DNA from: Methylotenera sp. | GTDB lineage: Bacteria > Pseudomonadota > Gammaproteobacteria > Burkholderiales > Methylophilaceae | Direction: 5' to 3' | Length of the DNA: 8,780 bases | Assembly: GCA_027487055.1 (NCBI GenBank) | Contig: JAIYEJ010000064.1 | Coordinates: 1-8,780, forward strand | Shown here: in pieces, positions 1 to 6,572 of the stretch | How the letters are laid out: each line of letters starts with the position of its first letter | How positions within the stretch are numbered: the stretch's first letter is position 1 | Notes under the pieces: model-generated | What the model was told of the DNA's origin: nothing | Database searches by the model: none | What the model saw: only the letters and a program-made list of their open reading frames with translations | Position numbers and translations under genes: made by a program

Positions 1-356
1 TGATCGCTTTATGGATGTTAAGTACGTGGATTTTTGTCAGTCTATTTGGTGATGCAACGCATTACTCAAAACGCTATTTTTTACAATTATTTTTATGGTT
101 AGTGACTGGTGCATATTTTGTGAGTTCTTGGTGCAGAACAGGGCAAACATTACCCGCTAAGACATGGAAAATTAAGTTAGTGAATCAAGATAATGCACTA
201 TTAACCCTGAATCAGGCTATTATTCGCTATGTCCTGACAAGCGCATCTTTATTGGCTTGCGGGCTAGGGTTTGTATGGGCTTTAGTCGATAAAGATCGAT
301 TGTTTTTGCATGATAGATTGCTAAAAATGCGGTTTATTCAGCTGAGTTTAAGTTAA
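1..356 (+). CDS. RDD-family integral membrane protein, 5' end outside the window
   Basis: The reading frame is already open at the left edge (first whole codon at 3), so the gene starts upstream and about 118 codons are visible. An ATG at 15 is internal, because the protein would then begin in the middle of the first membrane helix. Visible parts: the end of a first hydrophobic segment (WMLSTWIFVSLFG), a second (YFLQLFLWLVTGAYFV), a loop GQTLPAKTWKIKLV typical of RDD proteins, a third hydrophobic segment (about ASLLACGLGFVWALV), and a terminal HDRLLK that matches the conserved C-terminal Asp-Arg of the family. The family's first conserved Arg would lie in the missing N-terminus. RDD proteins are small inner-membrane proteins of mostly unknown role; some have been linked to ion transport. 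The gene converges on lptG with a 27-bp gap. The family call is good; the function is unknown. Confidence 0.8.
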   Translation, partial: IALWMLSTWIFVSLFGDATHYSKRYFLQLFLWLVTGAYFVSSWCRTGQTLPAKTWKIKLVNQDNALLTLNQAIIRYVLTSASLLACGLGFVWALVDKDRLFLHDRLLKMRFIQLSLS

Positions 357-383
357 AAACAGTTATAATTTTTGGTATGCCAA

Positions 384-1478
384 TTATCTGCGTTCAATTG
401 CAACTAAAAGCCCTAAGCCTGCAATTAAGAAAAGGACCGTAGGTATCATTGCACTCATCAGCGGTGGCCAGTCGTTCAGTACACCTAAGTGAATAAAAAC
501 GCGATTCATAATTTGGTAAATCACTCCTAGCATTACACCGATAAATATCTTTGCGCTTGTACCACCTGAGCGCTGCTGAATAAACCCAAAAGGCAAAGCT
601 AAAATGACCATCACCATGCATGCCAATGGATAAATCATCTTCGCCCAAATGGCCACTTCATACCGAGTGGTTTTTTGTTTATTATTTTTTAGATGATTAA
701 TAAATGAATATAGATTCCAAGCGGACATTTTTTCTGGCGCAACCAGTAAAACATTTAATATTTCTGGTCGAATCAAAGATTTCCAGTTTGCTTTACTAAA
801 AAAATAGGTGCGCACATTGTTTTTTTCAATCTCTTTAAACGTATTAATTTTTGACTGTGTCACCTCGGTTAAACCCCAGCGATCATTTTCGTAACTGCCG
901 TTTTTTGCATTATTAATACTGCGCAATCTAAAGCTTTCGTCAAATTCGAAAATATGAATATTTAATAAACTAGCGTTTGGCAATACGGTTTCTACATTCA
1001 CAAAACTTTTACCATCTTTAACCCATAAGCCCGTTTTGAAATCTTGTACGACCACAGAATCAGTCGCCTTGATGCGCATGCGTTGAGCCATTTTTTCACT
1101 TATTGGTGTGATGAGCTCACCTACAAAAAAAGTAATAATTGTAAATACTAAGCCCACTTTTATTAGAATAAGACCAATATTTAATAGAGATAGACCACTT
1201 ACCCGCATGACAACTAGCTCTGAGTTGCGCGCCAACGTACTCAAGCAATACATCGTGCCGACTAAAACCGCGACTGGTGAAACTTCATAAATATGACCTG
1301 GCACACTTAGCAGCACAAATATGAGGATTTCGCTAATATCGTAATTACCGCGACCAAGGCTATCTAACTCTTGAATAAGATCAAAAAAAGCAAACATGCC
1401 AAGCAAGCTCAGCATGGTCATTAAAATATTAATGCTGGTTTCTTGCCAAAAATAACGTTTAAAAATATTGATATTCAT
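384..1478 (-). CDS. lptG: LPS export ABC transporter permease LptG
   Basis: Inner-membrane permease subunit which, with LptF and the ATPase LptB, extracts lipopolysaccharide from the inner membrane and passes it to LptC/LptA for transport to the outer membrane. The 364 residues match the family's usual length. Hydrophobic segments lie near residues 13-34, 48-78 and 98-124, then a soluble periplasmic stretch (about 125-270, the beta-jellyroll position), then three more helices near 277-300, 308-330 and 338-361, giving the YjgP/YjgQ layout. Residues 83-97 (ARNSELVVMRVSGLS) are the conserved cytoplasmic coupling segment that contacts LptB. The ATG at 1478-1476 overlaps the lptF stop as ATGA, and there is no convincing Shine-Dalgarno sequence, so translation is probably coupled to lptF. 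LptG is told from LptF by being second in the pair and by closer resemblance to LptG at the N-terminus and coupling segment. Confidence 0.95.
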   Translation of the reverse strand: MNINIFKRYFWQETSINILMTMLSLLGMFAFFDLIQELDSLGRGNYDISEILIFVLLSVPGHIYEVSPVAVLVGTMYCLSTLARNSELVVMRVSGLSLLNIGLILIKVGLVFTIITFFVGELITPISEKMAQRMRIKATDSVVVQDFKTGLWVKDGKSFVNVETVLPNASLLNIHIFEFDESFRLRSINNAKNGSYENDRWGLTEVTQSKINTFKEIEKNNVRTYFFSKANWKSLIRPEILNVLLVAPEKMSAWNLYSFINHLKNNKQKTTRYEVAIWAKMIYPLACMVMVILALPFGFIQQRSGGTSAKIFIGVMLGVIYQIMNRVFIHLGVLNDWPPLMSAMIPTVLFLIAGLGLLVAIERR

Positions 1479-2605
1479 GGTGTCAGGTAATTTTTTTCCT
1501 TACGCTTAAATAAGTCAAAAAATATACTCACAAATCTAGGGATGATTGGAAGCAAGTAATTGCGACGATAAAAAAGATAAGCGGTTAAAAATAGAAAAAA
1601 AATGTGTACTGGCCACATGCCTATCGAGGAGTTGAGGCGTCCTTGGGCAATCCAAGCTTCGCAAATGCTCAGGAAATTGTTATAAACGATATAAATTAAT
1701 ATCGCAAAAATCATATTTAGCGAACGGCCAGCGCGAGGGTCTACAAAACTAAGCGGAATTGCCAACAGTACTAATATAAGTGTAGAGATAGGGATGGCAA
1801 TACGCCATTGTAGTTCTGCCATATCGACACTAGAGGTAAGTGATAACTCTTTCGTTGGTTTTGCATTTTCTGAATTAGGTTTTCTGACCACTTCTTTTGT
1901 TTCAACACGAATAGCGTAGCGCTCAAATTCAGTGGTTGAAACTTCTGCTGAGTTTGGTTTGCTTTCATAGCGCCGGCCTTTTTCTAATACTAAAAAATTG
2001 TCCCCATTTTCTTCTCTTTTCCGACTTCCCTCGCTGGCAACAATGACCCCAGTTTTTTGGTTCTGTTTAGATTGTACAAAAATATTTTTTACAACATTAC
2101 CAAGCTCATCGTAGCTTTCAATGTAATAGACGCGTTCTCCATCGTTTGACTCTTTAAACACACCGGGGCTAATAGTAGAAAGCTCATCACGACTTTTTAA
2201 TTGTATACGGTAATTTTCTACCTGTTGCGTGGCCCAGGGCATCACCCATAAGCTAAGAATCAAAATTATAGCAATCACAGGGAGTGCAAACACTAAAATT
2301 GGATTAATCCACTTGTTAAGTCCAAGGCCCGAGCTAAACCAAATAGCCATTTCGGAATCTCTGTGCCAGCGTGTAAGCGTCATCAGCACCGCTAAAAAAA
2401 TCGCAAGCGACAATATCATAGGCAAAAACTTAACCAAACTAAAACCCAGCATAGTAACAATGGCATCGTTAGGTAAAATACCTTTTGAGGCTAAGCGAAT
2501 CAAATTGGCAGCTCGTTGCGCAATCACAATACCTATTAGTATCAAAAATGCGGCAACCGCAGAGTTGATGAGTTCATGAGAGAGTGATTTTTTGAATATT
2601 TTCAA
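1475..2605 (-). CDS. lptF: LPS export ABC transporter permease LptF
   Basis: Partner permease of LptG in the LptB2FG lipopolysaccharide extractor of the inner membrane. It has 376 residues. Three N-terminal hydrophobic segments (about 14-36, 49-78, 100-124) precede a periplasmic jellyroll region (about 125-260, with SPGVF at 146-150), and three C-terminal helices follow near 268-287, 294-315 and 331-347. The coupling segment is DSEMAIWFSSGL (83-94), and DPRAGRS at 289-295 follows helix 4 as in other LptF proteins. The start is a TTG at 2605-2603: no ATG or GTG lies before the first helix, and MKIFKKSLSHEL aligns with the expected LptF N-terminus. An AGG nine bases upstream is the only ribosome-binding candidate, so initiation may be weak. 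The gene is first in a two-gene reverse operon with lptG and diverges from pepA. Confidence 0.95.
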   Translation of the reverse strand: MKIFKKSLSHELINSAVAAFLILIGIVIAQRAANLIRLASKGILPNDAIVTMLGFSLVKFLPMILSLAIFLAVLMTLTRWHRDSEMAIWFSSGLGLNKWINPILVFALPVIAIILILSLWVMPWATQQVENYRIQLKSRDELSTISPGVFKESNDGERVYYIESYDELGNVVKNIFVQSKQNQKTGVIVASEGSRKREENGDNFLVLEKGRRYESKPNSAEVSTTEFERYAIRVETKEVVRKPNSENAKPTKELSLTSSVDMAELQWRIAIPISTLILVLLAIPLSFVDPRAGRSLNMIFAILIYIVYNNFLSICEAWIAQGRLNSSIGMWPVHIFFLFLTAYLFYRRNYLLPIIPRFVSIFFDLFKRKEKNYLTP

Positions 2606-2712
2606 TATACAGTGCCTAGTTTTAAAATCGAGCTTTTAATTCAAGCCAAAACGCTAGATAATTAACTATTGAAGTAATTTAACTTGAATGCGGCTTAACT
2701 AAGGAATAACAA

Positions 2713-4194
2713 GTGGAATTTAGCATAAAAAACGGAAATCCTGAAAAACAACGTACAGATTGTGTGATTGTAGGCGTATTTGAAGGGCAAAAACTAACAG
2801 ATTCGGCAAAAAGTATAGACTTGTTAGCAAATAAGGCGCTGAGTGCCGTTTTAAAAAACGGTGATATGGAAGGCAAATTGAATAGTACTTTGGTTTTGCA
2901 CAATATTCCTGAAATTACACCTAAACGAGTGCTGTTGGTGGGTTTGGGAAAGCCTGCTGAGTTTACTGAGAAGCAATATCGCCAAGCGGTGCGTGCCGCA
3001 ATTAAAGCGCTACCTAAGGGTGTTGCGGATGCAAGTGTATATTTACCAGAAATTGCGATTAATAACGCTAGCATCGCAAGCAAGGTTTCGCATTTAGTAG
3101 AAGTGACGATGGATGCGACTTATCAAGTGAATGCAATTAAGTCCAAAAAACCAGAACCCAAAGTACTCACTAAAATAGCAATTCATGTGGAAAAGGCAGA
3201 TAACCAACAGGCTGAAGTTGCCCTAAAACAAGGCTTAGCGATTAGTGCGGGTGTTGGTTTGGCAAAAGATTTGGGTAACTTACCGCCGAATATTTGCACG
3301 CCAACCTATTTGGGTGAGCAGGCCAAAAAATTAGCTAAGCAATATGGTTTTAAAGTTGAGGTACTAGAAAAAAAAGAAATTGAAAAGTTAGGGATGGGCT
3401 CGTTTTTAGGGGTGGCGCAGGGCAGTGTAGAGCCGCCACGTTTTATTGTTTTGCAGCATTTAAAGGGTAAAAAAACACAAAAACCAACAGTGCTCGTCGG
3501 TAAAGGTATCACCTTTGATACAGGTGGCATTTCACTCAAGCCGGGTTCTGAAATGGATGAGATGAAATACGATATGTGTGGGGCAGCCAGTGTTCTAGGC
3601 ACATTTAAAGCCATTGGCGAAATGGATTTAGCGATTAATGCAGTGGGCCTTATTGCAACATGTGAAAATATGCCTGATGCAGGCGCAATAAAACCAGGGG
3701 ACATTCTAACGAGCATGTCTGGACAAACGATTGAAGTGTTAAATACGGATGCAGAAGGACGTTTGATATTATGTGATGCGCTTACTTATGCAGAGCGCTT
3801 TGAACCAGCCGCTGTTGTTGATATTGCAACCTTAACAGGCGCATGTGTGATTGCCTTAGGGCATCATGCAAGTGCGGTATTTAGCAACAATGATGCGCTT
3901 GCCCATGAATTATTGGCTGCTGGTGAAACATCACACGACCGTGCTTGGCATATGCCAATGTGGGATGATTATCAAAACCAACTTGATAGTAACTTTGCCG
4001 ATATGGCAAATATTGGCGGCCGCGCAGGTGGAAGTATTACAGCAGCTTGCTTCCTATCACGATATGCCAAAAAATATGACTGGGCGCATTTAGATATTGC
4101 AGGCACGGCTTGGAAATCTGGTAAAGAAAAAGGTGGCACGGGTCGACCAGTGCCGCTATTAACAACATTTTTGATCAAACGTGCAGCAAGATAA
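2713..4194 (+). CDS. pepA: Leucyl (cytosol) aminopeptidase PepA, M17 family
   Basis: Cytosolic M17 metallo-aminopeptidase that removes N-terminal residues, preferably Leu, from peptides using two divalent metal ions; in E. coli it also acts as a DNA-binding architectural protein (Xer recombination, carAB control). The 493 residues are close to the E. coli length of about 500. All the expected active-site residues are visible: Lys264 and Asp269 in GKGITFDTGG, catalytic Lys276 in ISLKPG, Asp287 in KYDMCGAA, and the signature NTDAEGRL at 344-351, supplying Asp346, Glu348 and catalytic Arg350. Each is offset by six from the E. coli numbering. The variable N-terminal domain covers roughly 1-160. 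The start is a GTG at 2713 with AAGGAA at 2701-2706, six bases upstream, a strong ribosome binding site. It is the first gene of the forward run pepA-holC-coiled coil; holC follows after 36 bp. Confidence 0.97.
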   Translation: MEFSIKNGNPEKQRTDCVIVGVFEGQKLTDSAKSIDLLANKALSAVLKNGDMEGKLNSTLVLHNIPEITPKRVLLVGLGKPAEFTEKQYRQAVRAAIKALPKGVADASVYLPEIAINNASIASKVSHLVEVTMDATYQVNAIKSKKPEPKVLTKIAIHVEKADNQQAEVALKQGLAISAGVGLAKDLGNLPPNICTPTYLGEQAKKLAKQYGFKVEVLEKKEIEKLGMGSFLGVAQGSVEPPRFIVLQHLKGKKTQKPTVLVGKGITFDTGGISLKPGSEMDEMKYDMCGAASVLGTFKAIGEMDLAINAVGLIATCENMPDAGAIKPGDILTSMSGQTIEVLNTDAEGRLILCDALTYAERFEPAAVVDIATLTGACVIALGHHASAVFSNNDALAHELLAAGETSHDRAWHMPMWDDYQNQLDSNFADMANIGGRAGGSITAACFLSRYAKKYDWAHLDIAGTAWKSGKEKGGTGRPVPLLTTFLIKRAAR

Positions 4195-4230
4195 AGTAGA
4201 AATAAAGACTCATTTGGCAATCATCAAAAA

Positions 4231-4671
4231 ATGACACGTATTGATTTTTATTTTAATGTCACAAATAAACAAGGTCTTATATCTGATTTAATCACTGCTG
4301 CATTAGTTAAACATCGTCAAGTGACGATTTATGAGGAAGATGCATACAAGGCGAAGCAGGTGAGCAATGATTTATGGTATAACGCGCCTGATAGTTTTTT
4401 ACCGAATATGTTGCCTATTGATCAATTGGCAATTCATACGCCTGTGGTGGTTCATTGGCATGAAAATCAATTATATCAAGATGATATGTTAATAAACTTA
4501 ACGACCAAAGAACCTGTATTTTTTAGCCGATTTACACAGCTGGTCGAAATTGTGACTGATGATGAGCAGGATAAACAATTGGCAAGGGCGCGTTATAAAT
4601 TTTATCGTGACCGAGGCTATGAAATTAAAAATCTAGATTTTGCGGCAATCAACAGAAATAATTTGAGCTGA
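4231..4671 (+). CDS. holC: DNA polymerase III chi subunit HolC
   Basis: Chi is an accessory subunit of the replicative polymerase's clamp loader. It links the psi subunit to single-stranded DNA-binding protein and helps primer handoff and replisome progression. The 146 residues match the family (about 147 in E. coli). Visible family features: an N-terminal DFYFN strand, a segment YEEDAYKAKQVSNDLWYNAPDSFLPN (in two parts, about 34-48 and 49-59) equivalent to the CEDEKQAYRLDEALW...SFVPH region of E. coli, and a C-terminal QLARARYKFYRDRGYEI (116-132) like the QLARERYKAYR of E. coli chi. No clear Shine-Dalgarno sequence precedes the ATG; translation may depend on the upstream pepA message. The pepA-holC pairing is a common proteobacterial arrangement. 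The next gene starts only 7 bp after the stop. Confidence 0.93.
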   Translation: MTRIDFYFNVTNKQGLISDLITAALVKHRQVTIYEEDAYKAKQVSNDLWYNAPDSFLPNMLPIDQLAIHTPVVVHWHENQLYQDDMLINLTTKEPVFFSRFTQLVEIVTDDEQDKQLARARYKFYRDRGYEIKNLDFAAINRNNLS

Positions 4672-4678
4672 GAATAGC

Positions 4679-5935
4679 ATGGCAGAAAAGAAAATACCTT
4701 TATTGACGGATGTTTACCAGCCAAAACAAGCTGCTGGCGGAGAAGCTAAATCTGAGAGTAAACAAGCCCGTCAGGATGATGCAGCTTTAATTACACCAGA
4801 GCTTATTGCAAGAATTATTGGGCATATTAAACCTAGATTAGAGGCTGATATCGCTAAGTCTATAATAGAAGATGTTAAAGACGCGCTTAAAAAAGATTTA
4901 ATCAAAGAGTTGCAAAATGAGATTGTTGCGGCCCAAGCTGCAATAGAATCTAGAACAGTTGATTTTGTAGATAAAACAAAAGCGGATTTAAAAACTGAGC
5001 TACCGCAAATGTATCAAACGAGTGCCGAGTTTGTGCTTGCTGAACTCAAACAAAATATTTCTAAACTAAAAGAAGAGCTCACAACAAAAATATCACATTT
5101 GAATAGTGATGCGATTTCAAGTGCCGAAGCACAACTTTCAGAAGTGACATCTGCTGCAGTGCAAATAGCGAATAACCAAATTAGCGCACATGCAGAAATA
5201 CTAAAGAGTGATTTACAAATAAAAATTTCAGAAGATTTAGATCAAGAGATGCAGGCTTTTCAAGCACAATCACTTGCTAAACATCAGGCACTCTTGGGTC
5301 AAGAGCTCACTGATGTTTATGAATCTAGTGTTAAAAAAACGCAATCCGAGATGCAAGAACAAATGCTTGCTATGCAAGCTAATGCTTTAGCGCAAATGCG
5401 AAGTAATTTTATAGAAGCGATGCCTGAAATATATCAATCGACAATAGAAAATCAGCAGGCGGGGATTGCTACCGAAATTACGGAAAACTTAAATCAAGCG
5501 ATGCAACTATTTCATCAGAAAGCAATTGATGAGCATCGCCTAAGCTTAGAAAAAGTATTAAATCAACAATTTGAAGAGATTAATAATCAAGCGAAACTAG
5601 ACTTAATGGAAAAGTTGTCTTTGATACAGTCTGACGCACAAGAACAAATGCAAGCGACTATTCGAGAGGCAATTCCAAGTATTTATGAAACAGCTGCAGA
5701 TGATATGAGAGTTAAATTTGCAGAGGATATGGCAATTGAAAATCAGCAAATAAAAGAAAGCTTTTTAGCAAGTGTAAATGGCGATTTGCCAACTGTACAA
5801 GCAGTACTAAAGCAAAATATCCAACAGTTATTGGCTGTTGAAATGTCCACATTAGAAAGTGATTTGCGTCAGCAACTAGCGTCAGAGACGCGTGATTTAT
5901 TGCAAAGTGTTAAATTTGTGCTTCCAAAGAGTTAA
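4679..5935 (+). CDS. Uncharacterised coiled-coil protein downstream of holC (possible DUF2486-like N-terminus)
   Basis: I do not recognise a function. The 418-residue product has no signal peptide, no membrane segment and a single residual pattern of long helices. Residues 1-35 are a polar, probably disordered leader containing IPLLTDVYQP (6-15), a motif I recall from betaproteobacterial proteins encoded next to holC and labelled DUF2486; that link is from memory. Residues 38-82 form an amphipathic region (TPELIARIIGHIKPRLEADI onward). From about 85 to 414 the protein is Gln/Glu/Ala/Leu/Ser-rich with heptad-like hydrophobic spacing and many Met, as expected for a long coiled coil. A short motif hPxhY[QE][ST] recurs at 108-114, 248-254 and 332-338, spaced by 140 and 84 residues, both multiples of seven. 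There is no Cys and no Trp. It starts 7 bp after holC and so is probably cotranslated with it. Methyl-accepting, SMC-like or filament-forming roles are possible but unsupported. Confidence 0.75.
   Translation: MAEKKIPLLTDVYQPKQAAGGEAKSESKQARQDDAALITPELIARIIGHIKPRLEADIAKSIIEDVKDALKKDLIKELQNEIVAAQAAIESRTVDFVDKTKADLKTELPQMYQTSAEFVLAELKQNISKLKEELTTKISHLNSDAISSAEAQLSEVTSAAVQIANNQISAHAEILKSDLQIKISEDLDQEMQAFQAQSLAKHQALLGQELTDVYESSVKKTQSEMQEQMLAMQANALAQMRSNFIEAMPEIYQSTIENQQAGIATEITENLNQAMQLFHQKAIDEHRLSLEKVLNQQFEEINNQAKLDLMEKLSLIQSDAQEQMQATIREAIPSIYETAADDMRVKFAEDMAIENQQIKESFLASVNGDLPTVQAVLKQNIQQLLAVEMSTLESDLRQQLASETRDLLQSVKFVLPKS
5165..5920 (+). repeat. Three degenerate 84-codon units inside the coiled-coil gene
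   Basis: Residues 163-246, 247-330 and 331-414 of the coiled-coil protein align without gaps at an offset of 84. By hand I count 18 identities in 84 between the first two units. The best block is EDLDQEMQAFQAQSLAKHQALL (185-206, given here in two joined parts: EDLDQEMQAF and QAQSLAKHQALL) against ENLNQAMQLF plus HQKAIDEHRLSL (269-290). Units two and three share AMPEIYQS versus AIPSIYET at their start, and then fade. At DNA level the copies are diverged, so this is an old duplication or a selected periodicity, not a recent tandem repeat. Eighty-four is twelve heptads, which would keep a coiled coil in register. Low-complexity composition could inflate the match. Confidence 0.45.
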
Positions 5936-5938
5936 TTG

Positions 5939-5970
5939 CAAAGAATTAATCCCCTTGAATTAATTCTTTG
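5939..5970. terminator. Convergent AT-rich inverted repeat between the coiled-coil gene and gcvH
   Basis: Perfect 12-bp arms CAAAGAATTAAT (5939-5950) and ATTAATTCTTTG (5959-5970) flank the 8-base loop CCCCTTGA. The structure starts 4 bp after the stop of the forward gene and runs into the last codons and stop of gcvH (stop at 5948-5946), so the end of one coding region forms part of the hairpin for both transcripts. The stem holds only two G-C pairs and there is no long U-tract after either arm, so it is a poor classical intrinsic terminator. It may instead protect 3' ends or mark where two convergent transcripts overlap. Confidence 0.4.
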
Positions 5971-6341
5971 TATCCTTCAGCAGTTAAAAAGTGCTTGGTG
6001 TCTGTTGCATCATCTGGTTTAAACTTAAATATCCAAGCCGAATAGGGCTTATCGTTAATTTCTTCAGGCGCGTTCAATATATCTGTATTTATTTCTGTGA
6101 CAACCCCGTTCATGGGTGCATGCAAATCCGACCCAGTTTTAACAGATTCCACAATGCCACAAGTTTTCGCGCTAATCAGTTTATCACCAAGTTTTGGAGG
6201 CTCAATAAAGACGACATCGCCCAGCATATCTTGGGCATAGTCAGTAATGCCTGCAAGCCAAGTGCCATCATTACTTGAATCTGTATTAGGGCATGTCCAT
6301 AAGTGTTCTTTAGTATAATGCAACTGATTTGGTATTTTCAT
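5946..6341 (-). CDS. gcvH: Glycine cleavage system H protein (lipoyl carrier)
   Basis: GcvH carries the aminomethyl intermediate on a lipoyl-lysine arm between the P, T and L proteins of the glycine cleavage complex, yielding CO2, ammonia and methylene-tetrahydrofolate. The 131 residues fit the family. Lys68 in GIVESVKTGSDLHAP (62-76) is the lipoylation site in the standard ESVK context. Other typical blocks are YTKEHLW near the N-terminus, GITDYAQDMLGDVVFIE (31-47), LGD (51-53) and PYSAWIFKFKP near the C-terminus. Two small departures: HLW replaces the usual HEW, and a short polar stretch (CPNTDSSNDGT, 17-27) is longer than in many homologues. The ATG at 6341 has no strong Shine-Dalgarno sequence. 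No gcvT or gcvP lies beside it, so the partners must be elsewhere. A GcvH-like lipoate-binding protein of sulfur oxidation is an alternative, but the motifs look like ordinary GcvH. Confidence 0.93.
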   Translation of the reverse strand: MKIPNQLHYTKEHLWTCPNTDSSNDGTWLAGITDYAQDMLGDVVFIEPPKLGDKLISAKTCGIVESVKTGSDLHAPMNGVVTEINTDILNAPEEINDKPYSAWIFKFKPDDATDTKHFLTAEGYKELIQGD

Positions 6342-6358
6342 GTTTAGATTTTTCTGTA

Positions 6359-6455
6359 AAAGTTAACAGTTGAAAGACATTCATTTTCGCATAAAGTTAA
6401 AGTTTCTGAAATTTATGTCGTGTATTAATTAAGTCACATTAGATATGAAAGTTAA
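6359..6455 (+). repeat. Three copies of AAAGTTAA in the gcvH-pbpG spacer
   Basis: The 8-mer AAAGTTAA occurs at 6359-6366, 6393-6400 and 6448-6455, all in one orientation (TTAACTTT read in the gcvH direction). In a spacer this AT-rich a given 8-mer of this composition is expected roughly 0.01 times per 100 bases per strand, so three copies are more than a casual match, although the motif was picked after looking. They lie upstream of gcvH and could be binding sites for a regulator, but the spacings of 34 and 55 bases are not whole helical turns apart in a simple way. No known regulator is assigned. Confidence 0.3.
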
Positions 6456-6484
6456 TTTTTATTTTATAAAACATGCGTAACTTA

Positions 6485-6513
6485 TTGACATGTAAGTAAT
6501 ATTGTATAATATT
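6485..6513 (+). promoter_or_regulatory. Likely sigma-70-type promoter of the PBP7-type gene
   Basis: A perfect TTGACA at 6485-6490 is followed after 17 bases by AATATT at 6508-6513; a perfect TATAAT also sits at 6505-6510 but only 14 bases away. Either -10 would place the transcript start near 6515-6520, about 55 bases before the ATG at 6573. A second TTGACA (6512-6517) overlaps the -10 area, so that ATTGACAT is present twice 27 bases apart, and TTGTATA also occurs twice (6502-6508 and 6526-6532). The second TTGACA has no good -10 at normal spacing. The exact pairing is uncertain. Confidence 0.5.
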
Positions 6514-6572
6514 GACATAAAGGTCTTGTATAGGCTTTTCAGGTTTTTGATGTTTTGTGGAGTGTAGCGGTA

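Noticed and set aside
365..387. Hairpin TTGG-TATG-CCAA with flanking ATAA/TTAT between the RDD gene and lptG
   Set aside because: Only four paired bases in the core, then a three-base bulge and four weak pairs, with no U-tract; too weak to call a terminator.
2229..2579. Forward open frame of 116 codons opposite lptF
   Set aside because: It mirrors the lptF membrane helices on the other strand and shows no family resemblance.
2621..2649. Reverse promoter TTGGCT (2649-2644), 17 bases, TTTAAA (2626-2621) for lptF
   Set aside because: Each box matches only 4 of 6 consensus bases, and the transcript would start near 2614, leaving a leader of about nine bases before the TTG; not convincing enough to annotate.
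3306..3716. Reverse-strand open frame of 136 codons inside pepA
   Set aside because: It lies wholly opposite the conserved catalytic part of pepA, has a composition typical of an antisense shadow and shows no recognisable motif.
6342..6572. Glycine riboswitch in the gcvH leader
   Set aside because: The reverse strand of the spacer is strongly AT-rich and lacks the GC-containing paired helices and conserved GGAG-type core of glycine aptamers; no stable multi-stem fold is visible.
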